Assembly: GCF_900636915.1 (NCBI RefSeq)
Contig: NZ_LR134327.1
Location: forward strand, 496,001-560,000
DNA length: 64,000 nt
DNA from: Aggregatibacter aphrophilus ATCC 33389
GTDB lineage: Bacteria; Pseudomonadota; Gammaproteobacteria; Enterobacterales; Pasteurellaceae
Direction: 5' to 3'
Shown: positions 21,118 to 30,948 of the stretch, piece by piece
Layout of the letters: the number at the start of each line of letters is the position of its first letter
Numbering within the stretch: the stretch's first letter is position 1
Notes under the pieces: generated by a model
Database searches by the model: none
Seen by the model: the letters and a program-made list of their open reading frames with translations, nothing else
What the model was told of the DNA's origin: nothing
Translations under genes and position numbers: made by a program

Positions 21118-21921
21118 TTATTCTTGATATGTCCAATGATTGATCGGCCCATGTCCGTGGCCAATATTTAACGGGTGGCTAATGACGGCACCGATATACG
21201 CCTTGGCGGTTTGCACGGCGGATCGAATATCCGCCCCTTTGGCTAATTCTGCAGTGAGGCAGGCGGAAAACGTGCAACCTGTGCCGTGAGTGTGTGGCGT
21301 CGGATAGCGTGGCGATTGCAAAACAAAATGTTCGTTAGGGGTAAAAATCCAATCGCAACACTCCGCGCTTTGCGAATTGCCGCTATGTCCACCTTTAATT
21401 ACCACCGTTTTTACGCCCTGCGCCTGCAACATTTGCGCGGCTCGTTGGGCGCTTTGCTCATCCACAATGTCTATGCCGGTTAATGCCATCGCTTCCGGTA
21501 AATTCGGAGTAATCACCTCCGCCTGCGGCAATAAAAATTTAACCAAAGAATCCACCGCACTTTGTTGCAGCAACGGCGCACCGCCTTTGGCAATCATCAC
21601 AGGATCCAACACCAACGGTCTAAAATCATATTGCGTTAATGCCTCAGCGACACACTCGATTATTTCTGCCGTGCCTAACATACCGATTTTAAAGGCGCTA
21701 ATCGTGAAATCATCGGCGATAGCTTTCAGCTGGCTTTGAATGGTTTGCAGGGGAATGGGGTGAATATCAAACACGCCCAACGTGTTTTGCGCAGTAATTG
21801 CCGTAATCACCGATGTGCCGAACACGCCACGCATTTGAAAAGTTTTTAGATCAGCTTGAATGCCGGCGCCACCACCGCTGTCCGAGCCGGCAATGGTTAA
21901 AGCTTGAACGATGTTACTCAT
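21118..21921 (-). CDS. thiD: Hydroxymethylpyrimidine (phosphate) kinase
   Basis: ThiD phosphorylates HMP and HMP-P to HMP-PP for thiamine synthesis. Ribokinase-fold motifs are ALTIAGSDSGGGAGIQADLKTF at the N-terminus, LVLDPVMIAKGG in the middle and the catalytic THGTGCTFSACLTAEL near the C-terminus. Length 267 is standard. The ATG is preceded by GGAGG. A TPP riboswitch lies about 130 bases upstream, so expression should fall when TPP is abundant. It is the first gene of the thiD-thiB-thiP-thiQ group. Confidence 0.96.
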   Translation of the reverse strand: MSNIVQALTIAGSDSGGGAGIQADLKTFQMRGVFGTSVITAITAQNTLGVFDIHPIPLQTIQSQLKAIADDFTISAFKIGMLGTAEIIECVAEALTQYDFRPLVLDPVMIAKGGAPLLQQSAVDSLVKFLLPQAEVITPNLPEAMALTGIDIVDEQSAQRAAQMLQAQGVKTVVIKGGHSGNSQSAECCDWIFTPNEHFVLQSPRYPTPHTHGTGCTFSACLTAELAKGADIRSAVQTAKAYIGAVISHPLNIGHGHGPINHWTYQE

Positions 21922-22049
21922 AATATCCTCCGCGATTTAACGAAGAGGAAACACATAAACCATATTGCATAATTGTTCCTTTATTTAAGGAAAAGAGTGA
22001 ATTGGCAATAATGACGAATGAAGATGAGAGAAAAGAAAGGAAATTTGAT

Positions 22050-22135
22050 TCTCCGATTAGTTTCCTACGTCAGTATTAACTGTATCAGGTTCACGGGTAT
22101 TATCTCAGCACGAAGCACCCCGACTAATAACGGCT
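22050..22135 (-). promoter_or_regulatory. TPP riboswitch (THI element)
   Basis: Read on the minus strand this has the invariant THI-box blocks in order: GGGGTGC, CTGAGA, ATACCCGTGAACCTGAT, then CAGTTAATACTGACGTAGG. ATTAGT and ACTAAT (22056-22060 and 22123-22128 on the plus strand) close stem P1. It lies in the leader of thiD and should reduce expression of the thiamine genes when TPP binds. This site and the adjacent leader account for most of the gene-free stretch 21922-22216. Confidence 0.95.
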
Positions 22136-22216
22136 TTCAGTCTATCGATTTTGGCTATGCGTGACAAGAGGACAACGGAATTTTCATGGAAAAATGTAAT
22201 TGAAGAGAATGAGTTA

Positions 22217-22262
22217 AAAAAAGTGCGGTCAGAAACACATTTATTTCTGACCGCACTTTTTA
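22217..22262. terminator. Inverted uptake-signal terminator
   Basis: AAGTGCGGTCAGAAA pairs exactly with TTTCTGACCGCACTT, with T-runs on both strands. It lies just downstream of the small lipoprotein gene (minus strand) and upstream of the thi leader. Confidence 0.8.
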
Positions 22263-22285
22263 TTGATTGGTGTAGATAAGTCTGA

Positions 22286-22489
22286 TTACTTACCGACTTG
22301 GCTACCGATTAAGCCGCCTAATGCCGCACCACCTAGGGTTGCGCCGGTTGAGCCACCGATTACATTACCGGCCACACCACCAACCGCAGCACCAATCGCA
22401 GTATTTTTCTGCGTTCTGCTTAAATTGTGGCAACCGGTTAACGCGACAGCTAAGGTAACAATACCGAGAATTTGAACAATCTTTTTCAT
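22286..22489 (-). CDS. Small glycine-zipper lipoprotein, OsmB-like
   Basis: A 67-residue protein with a lipoprotein signal peptide and lipobox (TLAVALTGCHNL, Cys at residue 19), followed by an alternating Gly/Ala segment (NTAIGAAVGGVAGNVIGG and GGAALGGLIGSQVG) characteristic of glycine-zipper outer-membrane lipoproteins such as OsmB. Such proteins are often stress-linked, but the function here is unknown. The basic start (MKKIVQILG) and the terminator downstream support a real gene that is transcribed alone. Confidence 0.85.
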   Translation of the reverse strand: MKKIVQILGIVTLAVALTGCHNLSRTQKNTAIGAAVGGVAGNVIGGSTGATLGGAALGGLIGSQVGK

Positions 22490-22575
22490 TTTAAAACCTC
22501 ATTAGTTGCTTAAATGATATGAGTAATGTTCTTGTTTATACTCAGCACGTTAGACTGAGCTTTTGCTAAAAAGTT

Positions 22576-23508
22576 TTACTTTTTACGCAATGACACCTCG
22601 CCGGCATTAAAGTACCGAACGCCATCTTGCGTCATTAAACACAAATGGCCACTGCTATTGATACCTTGGTCAATGCCGGAAATCATGCTCTTTTCAGTAA
22701 TCACATTCACTTCCGTACCGAAATACGCATCATGTTCCAACCATTGTTGTTGTATTTCCGCGTCAATACCGTGCTGCTCAAAATGAGACAAATAACGATA
22801 AATGGTTTTCACCATTTGGATAATGATCTGTTCACGATCGATATCGGGAAAAAACTCACTTAATTCCGCCCACGGCTGGTCGATATGCTTTTCCTGCCCA
22901 AGTGAAACATTCATGCCAATGCCTATGACCAAATTTAATTTGCCGTTTGGACGATTGATAATTTCCACCAAAATGCCCGCCAGTTTTCGATCATTGACCA
23001 AAATATCATTCGGCCATTTCACTTGAAAGCCGTACATATCCAATTCCACCAACGACTGCACGATAGCGAGCCCAGTCACCGAACTCAAGCCATCTAAAGG
23101 TTTACTTGGATCTAACTGCCAATAAAAGCTCAAAATAATCTGCCCGGCAAAAGGGGAAATCCATTGCCTTCCGCGACGTCCACGCCCTGCACTTTGGTAT
23201 TCCGCCAAGCAAAGATCACCTTTTTGCAGCGTTTCAATATTATCCAATAAATACTGATTGGTTGAGGAAATCACTGGCTTTAACGTGACATGATAAGGCT
23301 GCAAGGCTTGAGCTAAGCGCTGTTCATTAAGTAGCGGTAACTCAGGAACCAAATAAAGATGATCGCCTTCCAGCTCAAAACATAACCCTTGCTGTTCCAA
23401 TTGCGCGACCTCGTTTAACAATTCCGCTTTGTTACAGCCTAAAAGTGCGGTCAAATTTTCCAATGAATTTTCTACGCCACCGATAAGAAGTTCGATTAAT
23501 TTTGCCAT
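22576..23508 (-). CDS. birA: Biotin-protein ligase / biotin operon repressor
   Basis: Activates biotin as biotinyl-AMP and transfers it to the biotin carboxyl carrier protein of acetyl-CoA carboxylase. The catalytic signature [16 protein letters not shown] is at about residues 108-123, with [18 protein letters not shown] following. The N-terminal 60 residues look like the winged-helix domain of the bifunctional BirA ([19 protein letters not shown]), so it may also repress bio genes. Length 310 compares with 321 in E. coli. It diverges from guaB. Confidence 0.93.
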   Translation of the reverse strand: MAKLIELLIGGVENSLENLTALLGCNKAELLNEVAQLEQQGLCFELEGDHLYLVPELPLLNEQRLAQALQPYHVTLKPVISSTNQYLLDNIETLQKGDLCLAEYQSAGRGRRGRQWISPFAGQIILSFYWQLDPSKPLDGLSSVTGLAIVQSLVELDMYGFQVKWPNDILVNDRKLAGILVEIINRPNGKLNLVIGIGMNVSLGQEKHIDQPWAELSEFFPDIDREQIIIQMVKTIYRYLSHFEQHGIDAEIQQQWLEHDAYFGTEVNVITEKSMISGIDQGINSSGHLCLMTQDGVRYFNAGEVSLRKK

Positions 23509-23667
23509 GTGTATTCCTATAACTTGGGTTGGCTAATGTATTTTATCGGCGGTTATCATACGCTAAAAATCCCGTCTTTTTACAATTTTTTCTTTCCAAA
23601 AGCAGGGCAAATCTGTATAATCCGCCCGCAATATTTTTTCATCATTAATCATAAGAGAGATATTGCA

Positions 23668-25134
23668 ATGGCATTACGCATCCTAAAAGAAGCACTCACG
23701 TTTGACGACGTTCTTCTCGTTCCCGCTCACTCTACCGTGTTACCTAACACAGCGAACCTTTCAACCCAATTAACCTCTACCATTCGCTTAAGCATTCCTA
23801 TGTTATCTGCAGCAATGGACACCGTAACCGAAGCGAAATTAGCCATTTCTCTCGCGCAAGAAGGCGGCATTGGTTTCATTCATAAAAATATGACGATTGA
23901 ACGCCAAGTAAATCGCGTCCGCAAAGTGAAAAAATTTGAAAGCGGTGTGGTTTCCGATCCAATCACCGTACCGCCGAATTTAACTATCAGCGAACTTAAA
24001 GCCATTGCACAGAAAAATGGTTTTGCAGGTTACCCTGTGGTAGATGCCGACAAAAATTTAGTAGGTATTATCACTGGCCGTGACACGCGTTTTGTATCCG
24101 ATACGACTAAAACCGTAGCTGATTTAATGACCCCGAAAGATCGCTTAGTAACTGTAAAAGAAGATGCCCAACGGGAAGAAATTTTCCAATTAATGCACGA
24201 ACACCGCGTAGAGAAAGTGTTAGTTGTGGACGATAATTTCAAATTGAAAGGCATGATCACCTTAAAAGACTATCAAAAAGCCGAACAAAAACCGAACGCT
24301 TGTAAGGATGAATTTGGCCGTTTACGCGTTGGCGCAGCAGTTGGCGCGGGTGCCGGTAATGAAGAACGCATTGATGCCTTAGTGAAGGCTGGTGTGGATG
24401 TGTTGCTTATCGACTCCTCTCACGGCCATTCTGAAGGCGTGTTACAACGTGTACGCGAAACCCGCGCGAAATACCCGAATCTACCGATTATCGCAGGCAA
24501 CGTTGCCACTGCTGAAGGCGCCATTGCCCTAGCTGACGCTGGCGCTAGTGCTGTGAAAGTGGGGATTGGCCCGGGTTCCATTTGCACCACCCGTATCGTC
24601 ACCGGCGTGGGTGTGCCACAAATTACTGCGATTTCCGATGCGGCGGAAGCTTTAAAAGATCGCGGTATTCCGGTGATTGCCGATGGCGGTATTCGTTATT
24701 CCGGCGACATCGCCAAAGCCATTGCGGCCGGCGCAAGTTGCGTAATGGTAGGCTCAATGTTCGCAGGAACAGAAGAAGCGCCGGGCGAAATCGAGTTATA
24801 TCAAGGCCGAGCCTTCAAATCTTATCGTGGTATGGGTTCACTTGGTGCTATGGCAAAAGGATCCAGCGATCGTTATTTCCAATCAGATAACGCCGCGGAT
24901 AAATTAGTACCGGAAGGCATTGAAGGGCGCATTCCTTATAAAGGCTTGCTCAAAGAAATCATCCATCAACAAATGGGCGGTTTACGTTCCTGTATGGGCT
25001 TAACCGGCTGTGCCACTATCGACGAATTACGCACCAAAGCCCAATTCGTAAGTATCAGCGGTGCCGGCGTTAAAGAAAGCCATGTACATGATGTCACCAT
25101 CACCAAAGAAGCGCCAAATTATCGCATGAGCTAA
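23668..25134 (+). CDS. guaB: Inosine-5'-monophosphate dehydrogenase
   Basis: Oxidises IMP to XMP, the committed step of guanine nucleotide synthesis. The real start is the ATG at 23668 ([17 protein letters not shown]) with ribosome-binding site GAGAG; the frame is open upstream to 23509. The catalytic cysteine lies in [17 protein letters not shown], two CBS domains occupy about residues 95-205 ([31 protein letters not shown]), and [13 protein letters not shown] and the C-terminal flap ([10 protein letters not shown]) are present. Length 488 is canonical. guaA is not linked here; it lies 16 kb away. Confidence 0.97.
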   Translation: MALRILKEALTFDDVLLVPAHSTVLPNTANLSTQLTSTIRLSIPMLSAAMDTVTEAKLAISLAQEGGIGFIHKNMTIERQVNRVRKVKKFESGVVSDPITVPPNLTISELKAIAQKNGFAGYPVVDADKNLVGIITGRDTRFVSDTTKTVADLMTPKDRLVTVKEDAQREEIFQLMHEHRVEKVLVVDDNFKLKGMITLKDYQKAEQKPNACKDEFGRLRVGAAVGAGAGNEERIDALVKAGVDVLLIDSSHGHSEGVLQRVRETRAKYPNLPIIAGNVATAEGAIALADAGASAVKVGIGPGSICTTRIVTGVGVPQITAISDAAEALKDRGIPVIADGGIRYSGDIAKAIAAGASCVMVGSMFAGTEEAPGEIELYQGRAFKSYRGMGSLGAMAKGSSDRYFQSDNAADKLVPEGIEGRIPYKGLLKEIIHQQMGGLRSCMGLTGCATIDELRTKAQFVSISGAGVKESHVHDVTITKEAPNYRMS

Positions 25135-25143
25135 TTCTGCATA

Positions 25144-25197
25144 TAAAAAGTGCGGTCGGTTTTAAAAACGTTTTTTAAATCGACCGTACTTTTTTAT
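25144..25197. terminator. Bidirectional inverted-repeat terminator between guaB and the putative glycosyltransferase gene
   Basis: AAAAAGTGCGGTCG and CGACCGTACTTTTTT form the stem (one GCGGT/ACCGT-side mismatch). The convergent 25194-26336 gene ends inside its T-run. Confidence 0.75.
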
Positions 25198-26336
25198 TCC
25201 TCAAATAAACGCTTCAATTCTTTCTCGTAACAATAAATATTCACCAGATTGGTTGGTGATTGCGATTCCAGATATTCATTGGCTCGCTTCACATAATCCG
25301 CATGATGTTTGTCGTGATTATCGATCACATCCAACAGCACCCGTGCGCCTTCAAACGCATCAAATTGGTCGTAATAATAACCGACGCCTTTCGGCAATAA
25401 TTTAGAATTGTGGATGAACGGATAACCGCCATAAAGCGCATCATTGTAGGCATAATTCAGCCCATTCTCCCATTGATGGCTGACCACAATATCCGTGTAA
25501 CGGGCAAGAAAATCCGGCATTTGATAGCGCCCTTCTACGGTCATCACGTTATCTTTCACCAATTCTGTGCGGCCGATAAAATTAAAGAAAGTCGGATTGT
25601 CTTTTTTATCGTAAGTATTGCACATATAAACATGCCCGATTTTTTCCGGCGCCATACGATACGCCTGCTCACAAATCAAAATTGGCGTAAAACAGGTTTT
25701 AAACACATTAATGTTTGCTTCAAAAGAAGCCATTCGACGAGATTTTTTCTCTTGATTCGGTTTATAACCAAAGTCGATATTATGTTCGTTTTTAATACGA
25801 CGAATCACTTTGTCACAGAAGGTCGGCGCCCAAATGGCCGGTACTTGATAAGACTTGCAACGATGCATAATGGCAAAATAAGAAGCGCACATATTCATAT
25901 TTTGCGGAATGATCCAGTTGCTATCATATACCGTACCATTAAATGTGCGCCCACCTTTTTTATCAAACAGAAAATATTCCATATCCATAACATAATCGTT
26001 GCCCATTTTATAGCATACGATTTTGCCGCCATGATCGTGCATACGGTGCATATATTGCGGTTCAATCACTAAAGTGCCTTCAATTAACACATCCAGCTCA
26101 TCAATGACATCTTCCACATAAGCACAGTTTAAGGCTTCATCATCCATCATAAACCCGCTTGGCGGCGTAGATTTTTTCTCTGGCCCCCAAGATACTAAAA
26201 CCACATCCTCCACAATAGAAGATGCTTCAAATAACCGATAAAGGAAAACGACATTTTGATTCACGCCATTCGCCCAAATATCAGGCACGTTGGATTCAAA
26301 ATTGCAGGTGATACCGATTTTATATTTACGCGACAT
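25194..26336 (-). CDS. DUF2827-like protein, putative glycosyltransferase
   Basis: A 380-residue soluble protein. I read it as a DUF2827-type protein, a family often found beside large autotransporter genes and thought to have a glycosyltransferase-like fold. The support is the overall look: an N-terminal Rossmann-like strand (KIGITCNFESNVPDIWANG), a central FEANINVFKTCFTPILICEQA segment, and a C-terminal donor-site-like HQWENGLNYAYNDALYGGYP with HNS after it. I chose the ATG at 26336 (MSRKYKIGI) because GGAG is spaced 8 bases before it; ATGs at 26342 and 26381 are possible. It follows the Ser/Ala-rich adhesin gene on the same strand, beyond a hairpin terminator, so it may modify that adhesin. 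Function is inferred. Confidence 0.6.
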   Translation of the reverse strand: MSRKYKIGITCNFESNVPDIWANGVNQNVVFLYRLFEASSIVEDVVLVSWGPEKKSTPPSGFMMDDEALNCAYVEDVIDELDVLIEGTLVIEPQYMHRMHDHGGKIVCYKMGNDYVMDMEYFLFDKKGGRTFNGTVYDSNWIIPQNMNMCASYFAIMHRCKSYQVPAIWAPTFCDKVIRRIKNEHNIDFGYKPNQEKKSRRMASFEANINVFKTCFTPILICEQAYRMAPEKIGHVYMCNTYDKKDNPTFFNFIGRTELVKDNVMTVEGRYQMPDFLARYTDIVVSHQWENGLNYAYNDALYGGYPFIHNSKLLPKGVGYYYDQFDAFEGARVLLDVIDNHDKHHADYVKRANEYLESQSPTNLVNIYCYEKELKRLFEE

Positions 26337-26366
26337 ACACATCTCCGAAAACCATAAAATTCTTTG

Positions 26367-26400
26367 ATAAAAAAATCTCACCTACAAAGGCAGGTGAGAT
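26367..26400 (-). terminator. Terminator/attenuator between adhesin and putative glycosyltransferase
   Basis: On the minus strand ATCTCACCT and AGGTGAGAT form a 9-bp stem with an 8-base loop, followed by a run of T residues. It lies after the adhesin stop (26420) and before the next start (26336), so the downstream gene is expressed either by read-through or from a weak promoter inside about 30 bases. Confidence 0.8.
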
Positions 26401-26419
26401 CATAATTAAGGTTTGAACA

Positions 26420-29400
26420 TTATTTCCATTGATAACCAATACCGGCACCGACGTTATATTCCCCTTGGGTTGATGCACCGGCATTCAATTTCAAAATAAC
26501 GTTATTGTTATCGCTAGCTTTTGAATACCCAACCGCTACCGCACTTTGTCCATGGTGATTGCCTACACCAACGGCTACCATGTGAGCTCCCGGTTGGGTG
26601 ACTTGCGGGATACTAGCAATGGCTGTCGCACCGGCAATTCCCGCGCGTAACTTGCGATTAGATCTATCAATCTTGTTATTCAAGCGAGACTCCGACGCAG
26701 AAACCATATCCTTGACTTGGCCAAAATTGGTCGCATCAGTGTCTTTCACCGCGCGTCCCACATTGGTAATCACGCGTTCATTACCTTCACTACCGACAGA
26801 AACGCTATTCGGGCGATCCGCCACGGAATTATTACCTAATGCTACGGAATTTTCTGCTGACGCAGTCGCATTTTGTCCTAATGCGGTGGCATTTTTCGCC
26901 ATTGCCTTAGCATCTTTACCTACAGCGGTCGTATTTTCTTTCGTGGCTTTCGCATTATTGCCGAAAGCAGAAGAGTTCTTACCATCCGCCGCAGAATTTT
27001 TACCATATTGAGTGGCATTTTCACCTTTGGCTTGATTCAAAATACCAGAATTATTTAATAAATTCTCAGTTTTAGTAGCCGAACTTTGTGCAGAAGATGC
27101 CGAAGACGCTGCAGAGACTGCAGAACGATCCGCTGCAGAAGCTGATGTACTTGCATTCGTTGCAGAACTTGCTGCTGATGTAGCAGATTTGTCCGCCTCA
27201 ACAGCAGAACTGGCTGAAGAATCAGCAGATTTCGCCGACTCAGTTGCAGAGGACGCTGATTTATCCGCGGACGTACTTGCCGCTGTCGCTGAACTGTCTG
27301 CCTTAGTTGCGGAGCTATCTGCTGCTGTAGCAGAGGTTGAAGCAGCCGTTGCCGAAGATCCCGCTGCGGTCGCAGAACTAGACGCTTGTGTTGCTGAGCT
27401 TGCGGATGAATCCGCTGACTTCGCTGATTCAACCGCAGAAGACGCTGATTTATCCGCGGACGTACTCGCAGCTGTAGCCGAGCTATCCGCTTTCGTTGCG
27501 GAGCTATCTGCTGCTGTAGCTGAACTTGCCGCTGAAGTCGCTGACTCTTGTGCCTTAGTTGCTGAGCTCGCTGATGAATCCGCTGATCTCGCTGATTCAG
27601 TTGCAGAGGACGCTGATTTATCCGCAGACGTACTTGCCGCTGTCGCTGAACTGGATGCAGCGCTTGCAGAAGAAGCTGAAGATACCGCTGAAGTACTCGC
27701 TGCACTCGCAGATGAATCCGCCTTACTTGCCGAAGTACTTGCCGCACTCGCAGAACTGTCTGCCTTCGTCGCAGAACTATGCGCTTTGCTGGCTGAAGTT
27801 GAGGCTTCAGTCGCTGATGTTGAGGCAGCAGATGCTGAGGAATCAGCTTTGCTGGCTGAAGTGCTGGCCGATCTCGCAGAACTGTCTGCCTTCGTCGCGG
27901 AACTATCCGCTTTGCTGGCTGAAGTTGAGGCTTCAGTCGCCGATGTTGATGCTGCGGACGCTGAGGAATTTGCCTTGCTGGCTGAAGTACTCGCTGCGCT
28001 TGCCGAACTTAGTGCATTAGATGCCGCTGAACTTGCCACTGTAGCAGATGAACCCGCTGCAGACGCTGAGCTTGATGCCTGACTTGCTGAGGAATCAGCC
28101 TTGCTAGCTGAAGTACTAGCCGCACTCGCAGAACTATCCGCTTTGCTAGCTGAAGTTGACGCTTCAGTCGCCGATGTTGATGCCGCGGATGCTGAAGAAT
28201 CTGCCTTACTTGCCGATGTGCTGGCCGCAAGGGCAGATCCACTTGCAGAACTCGCCGCACTTACAGCACTGCTTGCTGCCATTTCAATCTTGCCTAAATT
28301 CTTGGTGACGGTTGATGCAGCTGACGAAGCGGCAGAAATGGATTGTTTGGCTGTAGAAGATAAACCATAAGTAATTGTCCCATTGCCGTCATTCTTGACT
28401 TCTAGATCAGAAGTTGCGGCAAAAGCAAGGGAATTATCTTTATCCAATTTCCATGTCGTCGCAGTCGATTCCGCTTGTCCCTCATTTTTCGTTTTAAAGG
28501 TATAACTACGGTTGGAATCTGCTTTAGTTTGTGCCATAGCTAAAGCTGTGCTAGCGGTGGTATTTGCTACCGTTGCCGTTGATTGTGCAGTACTGGCCGA
28601 TGTGGAAGCCGAAGTTGCCGTATCTTTAGCCTGATTAGCTGTAGCTGATGCTGCCGAAGCAGTTGTGCTAGCTTGGTTTGCTGTGATAACCGCATTACTT
28701 GCAGCTGTTGAGGCAGACGTTGCATTCAGGTTAGCATTATTTGCAGCAGTAGATGCTGCAGCTGCGGTATTTTTTGCTTCAGAAGCGAAAGTTTTAGCGT
28801 CCGTCGCAATCTTTCTCGCATCATTTGCGACAGTTTGCGCAGAGTTTGCCGTTGCATTCGCTTTATCCGCTGTATTATTGGCTGTGGTTGCAATGTCTTT
28901 TGCGTCTGTTGCTGTGGCATTAGCTGCAGTCGCGGTATCATTCGCTTTATTTGCCGTAGACTCTGCACGAGTTGCCGTAACCGAAGCTGTACTTGCCGCA
29001 TTACTTGCAGCCACTGCGGTTGAATTAGCTGCTGTCGCCGTGCTATTTGCAGCATTTGCAGCATTATTGGCAACAACAGCTGTTGATTGTGCTGTGCTGG
29101 CAGCAGTAATACCCGCTTGTGCCATTTGTTGAACTGCATATAATTGACTACCGTTTACCGCATCAGTTGAAGTTGCCGTAAGTTGTCCGGCTGACACATA
29201 TTTAATTTGACGGGTTTTTGAAGCATTACCAACAGAAACCACACCGGTGGAATTTGAACCGGCAAAGCGAACGACTTGAGTATTACCCTGCGCATCCCTA
29301 TAACTTAGACTCGCTATATCGGTTGCGGTAGTTGTTGTTGCACCATTGCCCAATGCTACAGAATTTGCGTGAGTTGCATTAGCGTTATGTCCTAACGCCA

Positions 29401-30376
29401 ACGAACTCTCAGCGTTAGCATGTGCATCATTACCTAGGGCTGTTGCACTTTTCGCAAGTGCTTTCGAACCGGAGCCGATAGAAACAGCGTCTTGCTTAGA
29501 TGCATTTGCCTCATTACCAATCGCCACCGTGTATTTACCCAACGCATTCGTTAAACTCCCTAATGCAATGGCATTATTGTCCGTGGCATTAGCACTATTC
29601 CCCATAGCAAAAGAATAGTCTCCTTTTGCATTTGCCTTGTAACCCGTGGCAATACCTTGTAATCCTTCAGCTTTAGCACTATCACCAACAGCAACCGCAC
29701 TTTGGCCTGAAGCATTTGCATATAAACCTAATGCAAGTGAATTCACTCCCGAAGCATTGGCACCATTACCAATTGCAGAGGCACTCGTTGCTGTTGCATT
29801 AGCGTTTAAACCGATCGCAGTTGTATAGTCTTTTGTGGCTTTTGCATTACTACCTAATGCCACTGCATTAGCACCTAAACTATTTGCCGCATAACCGATT
29901 GCCACAGCTTGATTAGCCGTCGCATTAGAATAAGAACCAAATGACATAGAGTCAGTTGCGTTGGCATTACTGTCCACACCAAAAGCAAATGAACTTGTAC
30001 CGGATGCTTTTGCTCCACGACCAATAGCTGTTGCATTCGCACCTGAAGCATTTGCACCAGCCCCCATACCAATTGACGCTTGTCCGTTAGCAGATGCAAC
30101 ACTTCCATGATTTGCACCGATAGCAATACCATCGGCTGCAGCAGTACCATAATTATTTGTGTAAGCCCCAGCATCATTCATTACAAACGATGCCACCATC
30201 CCAATAGTCACCATTGCCGGACCACAAGTGCTTAAATTAAAGAAACTTTTTGAAGCGGACAATTTGACACGTTTATCAGAGGATGAAGAGGCTTTTCCCT
30301 TTGCTTTGGTTAATTCTGAAACAACGATTAAACGATTTAGCGTTGAATTCCAAATAACTTTAAATACTTTATTCAT
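26420..30376 (-). CDS. Trimeric autotransporter adhesin with Ser/Ala heptad stalk
   Basis: A 1318-residue type Vc secreted adhesin. Residues 1-75 are an extended signal peptide (MNKVFKVIWN, VVSELTKAKGK, then a hydrophobic stretch). Residues 80-400 form a YadA-like head of 14-residue repeats such as ANATAIGRGAKASGTS, closed by a neck (STDAVNGSQLYAV). Residues 415-615 are an Ala-rich coiled coil (NNAANAANSTATAANSTA type). Residues 620-690 are a non-repetitive insert (SNRSYTFKTKNEGQ). Residues 690-1110 are Ser/Ala heptads (SASAAST, SASKADS). Residues 1120-1215 form a second short head, and the last 95 residues are the YadA membrane anchor ending VGAGIGYQWK. It should form a trimeric surface fibre. 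The ligand is unknown. Confidence 0.92.
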   Translation of the reverse strand: MNKVFKVIWNSTLNRLIVVSELTKAKGKASSSSDKRVKLSASKSFFNLSTCGPAMVTIGMVASFVMNDAGAYTNNYGTAAADGIAIGANHGSVASANGQASIGMGAGANASGANATAIGRGAKASGTSSFAFGVDSNANATDSMSFGSYSNATANQAVAIGYAANSLGANAVALGSNAKATKDYTTAIGLNANATATSASAIGNGANASGVNSLALGLYANASGQSAVAVGDSAKAEGLQGIATGYKANAKGDYSFAMGNSANATDNNAIALGSLTNALGKYTVAIGNEANASKQDAVSIGSGSKALAKSATALGNDAHANAESSLALGHNANATHANSVALGNGATTTTATDIASLSYRDAQGNTQVVRFAGSNSTGVVSVGNASKTRQIKYVSAGQLTATSTDAVNGSQLYAVQQMAQAGITAASTAQSTAVVANNAANAANSTATAANSTAVAASNAASTASVTATRAESTANKANDTATAANATATDAKDIATTANNTADKANATANSAQTVANDARKIATDAKTFASEAKNTAAAASTAANNANLNATSASTAASNAVITANQASTTASAASATANQAKDTATSASTSASTAQSTATVANTTASTALAMAQTKADSNRSYTFKTKNEGQAESTATTWKLDKDNSLAFAATSDLEVKNDGNGTITYGLSSTAKQSISAASSAASTVTKNLGKIEMAASSAVSAASSASGSALAASTSASKADSSASAASTSATEASTSASKADSSASAASTSASKADSSASQASSSASAAGSSATVASSAASNALSSASAASTSASKANSSASAASTSATEASTSASKADSSATKADSSARSASTSASKADSSASAASTSATEASTSASKAHSSATKADSSASAASTSASKADSSASAASTSAVSSASSASAASSSATAASTSADKSASSATESARSADSSASSATKAQESATSAASSATAADSSATKADSSATAASTSADKSASSAVESAKSADSSASSATQASSSATAAGSSATAASTSATAADSSATKADSSATAASTSADKSASSATESAKSADSSASSAVEADKSATSAASSATNASTSASAADRSAVSAASSASSAQSSATKTENLLNNSGILNQAKGENATQYGKNSAADGKNSSAFGNNAKATKENTTAVGKDAKAMAKNATALGQNATASAENSVALGNNSVADRPNSVSVGSEGNERVITNVGRAVKDTDATNFGQVKDMVSASESRLNNKIDRSNRKLRAGIAGATAIASIPQVTQPGAHMVAVGVGNHHGQSAVAVGYSKASDNNNVILKLNAGASTQGEYNVGAGIGYQWK
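27055..28310 (-). repeat. Ser/Ala/Thr heptad repeat region of the adhesin
   Basis: About 60 imperfect 7-residue units (21 bp each) encode SASAAST, SASKADS, SATEAST, SADKSAS and related heptads. Units recur in larger blocks (for example SASKADS-SASAAST pairs and the block beginning SATAAST-SADKSAS). The DNA copies are diverged in codon choice rather than identical. Confidence 0.85.
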
Positions 30377-30676
30377 ATGTAAAACCTTAAGAGGAACTTA
30401 AATTCTAGACTTTAGAGAAGATAGATTCAGGTGATAAAAATTGGTTGTTTCTGTTCAAAACCAATTAAAATTGATTAAACAATAATCCAACAACGTTTTA
30501 AGAAGGTGCGCAAATATAACATAAAATAGATTAATATTTAAGCATCTTTACAAACTTTTAATCTTTCTAACCAAGTAATATCAAGATTCAGCCGTTATTC
30601 CTTATAAAACAATAGGTTTTATGTCATTGATAACTCTCAGCCAACATCAAATACTTTATGAAGGATTAAAACTTAT

Positions 30677-30736
30677 TAAAAGTGCGGTCAGTTTTTTGCA
30701 CGTTTTAAAAACACCTTAAAAATCCACCGCACTTTA
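30677..30736. terminator. Inverted uptake-signal hairpin in the adhesin intergenic region
   Basis: AAAAGTGCGGT (30678-30688) and ACCGCACTTT (30725-30734) are inverted copies separated by an AT-rich loop. With no gene ending nearby, it may insulate the divergent adhesin promoters rather than end a transcript. Confidence 0.45.
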
Positions 30737-30849
30737 CACTTTAAAATTGAATCATTTTTGTATATTTTCAATATATGTTCTCAAAGAAGTAAAAAAAACA
30801 AGATGTTGTCGAGTTTATGTAAAAGTATGTAATTTAGTAGAGATTATAG

Positions 30850-30877
30850 TTGAACTAACCAATAAAAGGTCTATAAT
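30850..30877 (+). promoter_or_regulatory. Sigma-70 promoter for the 2065-residue adhesin
   Basis: TTGAAC (30850-30855) and TATAAT (30872-30877) are spaced by 16 bases, about 70 bases upstream of the ATG at 30949. Confidence 0.6.
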
Positions 30878-30948
30878 CGGCCGCTCAAAATGGTTCCGCA
30901 GTCCAATTTTTAGCCAATTTCTTCATTATCTATATACAAGGTCAATTT

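Larger units (their letters stand above)
30377..30948. other. 572-bp divergent adhesin intergenic region
   Basis: AT-rich region between the two divergent adhesin genes, without a convincing gene. It contains an inverted uptake-signal pair at 30678-30735 and the promoter at 30850-30877. I could not assign a clear promoter for the minus-strand gene. It is bounded by 30-bp exact inverted copies formed by the first codons of both genes. Confidence 0.7.

Noticed and set aside
23509..23667. N-terminal extension of the guaB frame
   Set aside because: It overlaps the birA start and the divergent promoter region, is AT-rich and not IMPDH-like; the family start and ribosome-binding site are at 23668.
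27189..28082. Long plus-strand open frame (297 codons) opposite the Ser/Ala heptads
   Set aside because: It is the antisense of a low-complexity GC-biased repeat (Ala/Glu/Ser/Leu only), which keeps all frames free of stops; other frames in the same place are open too.
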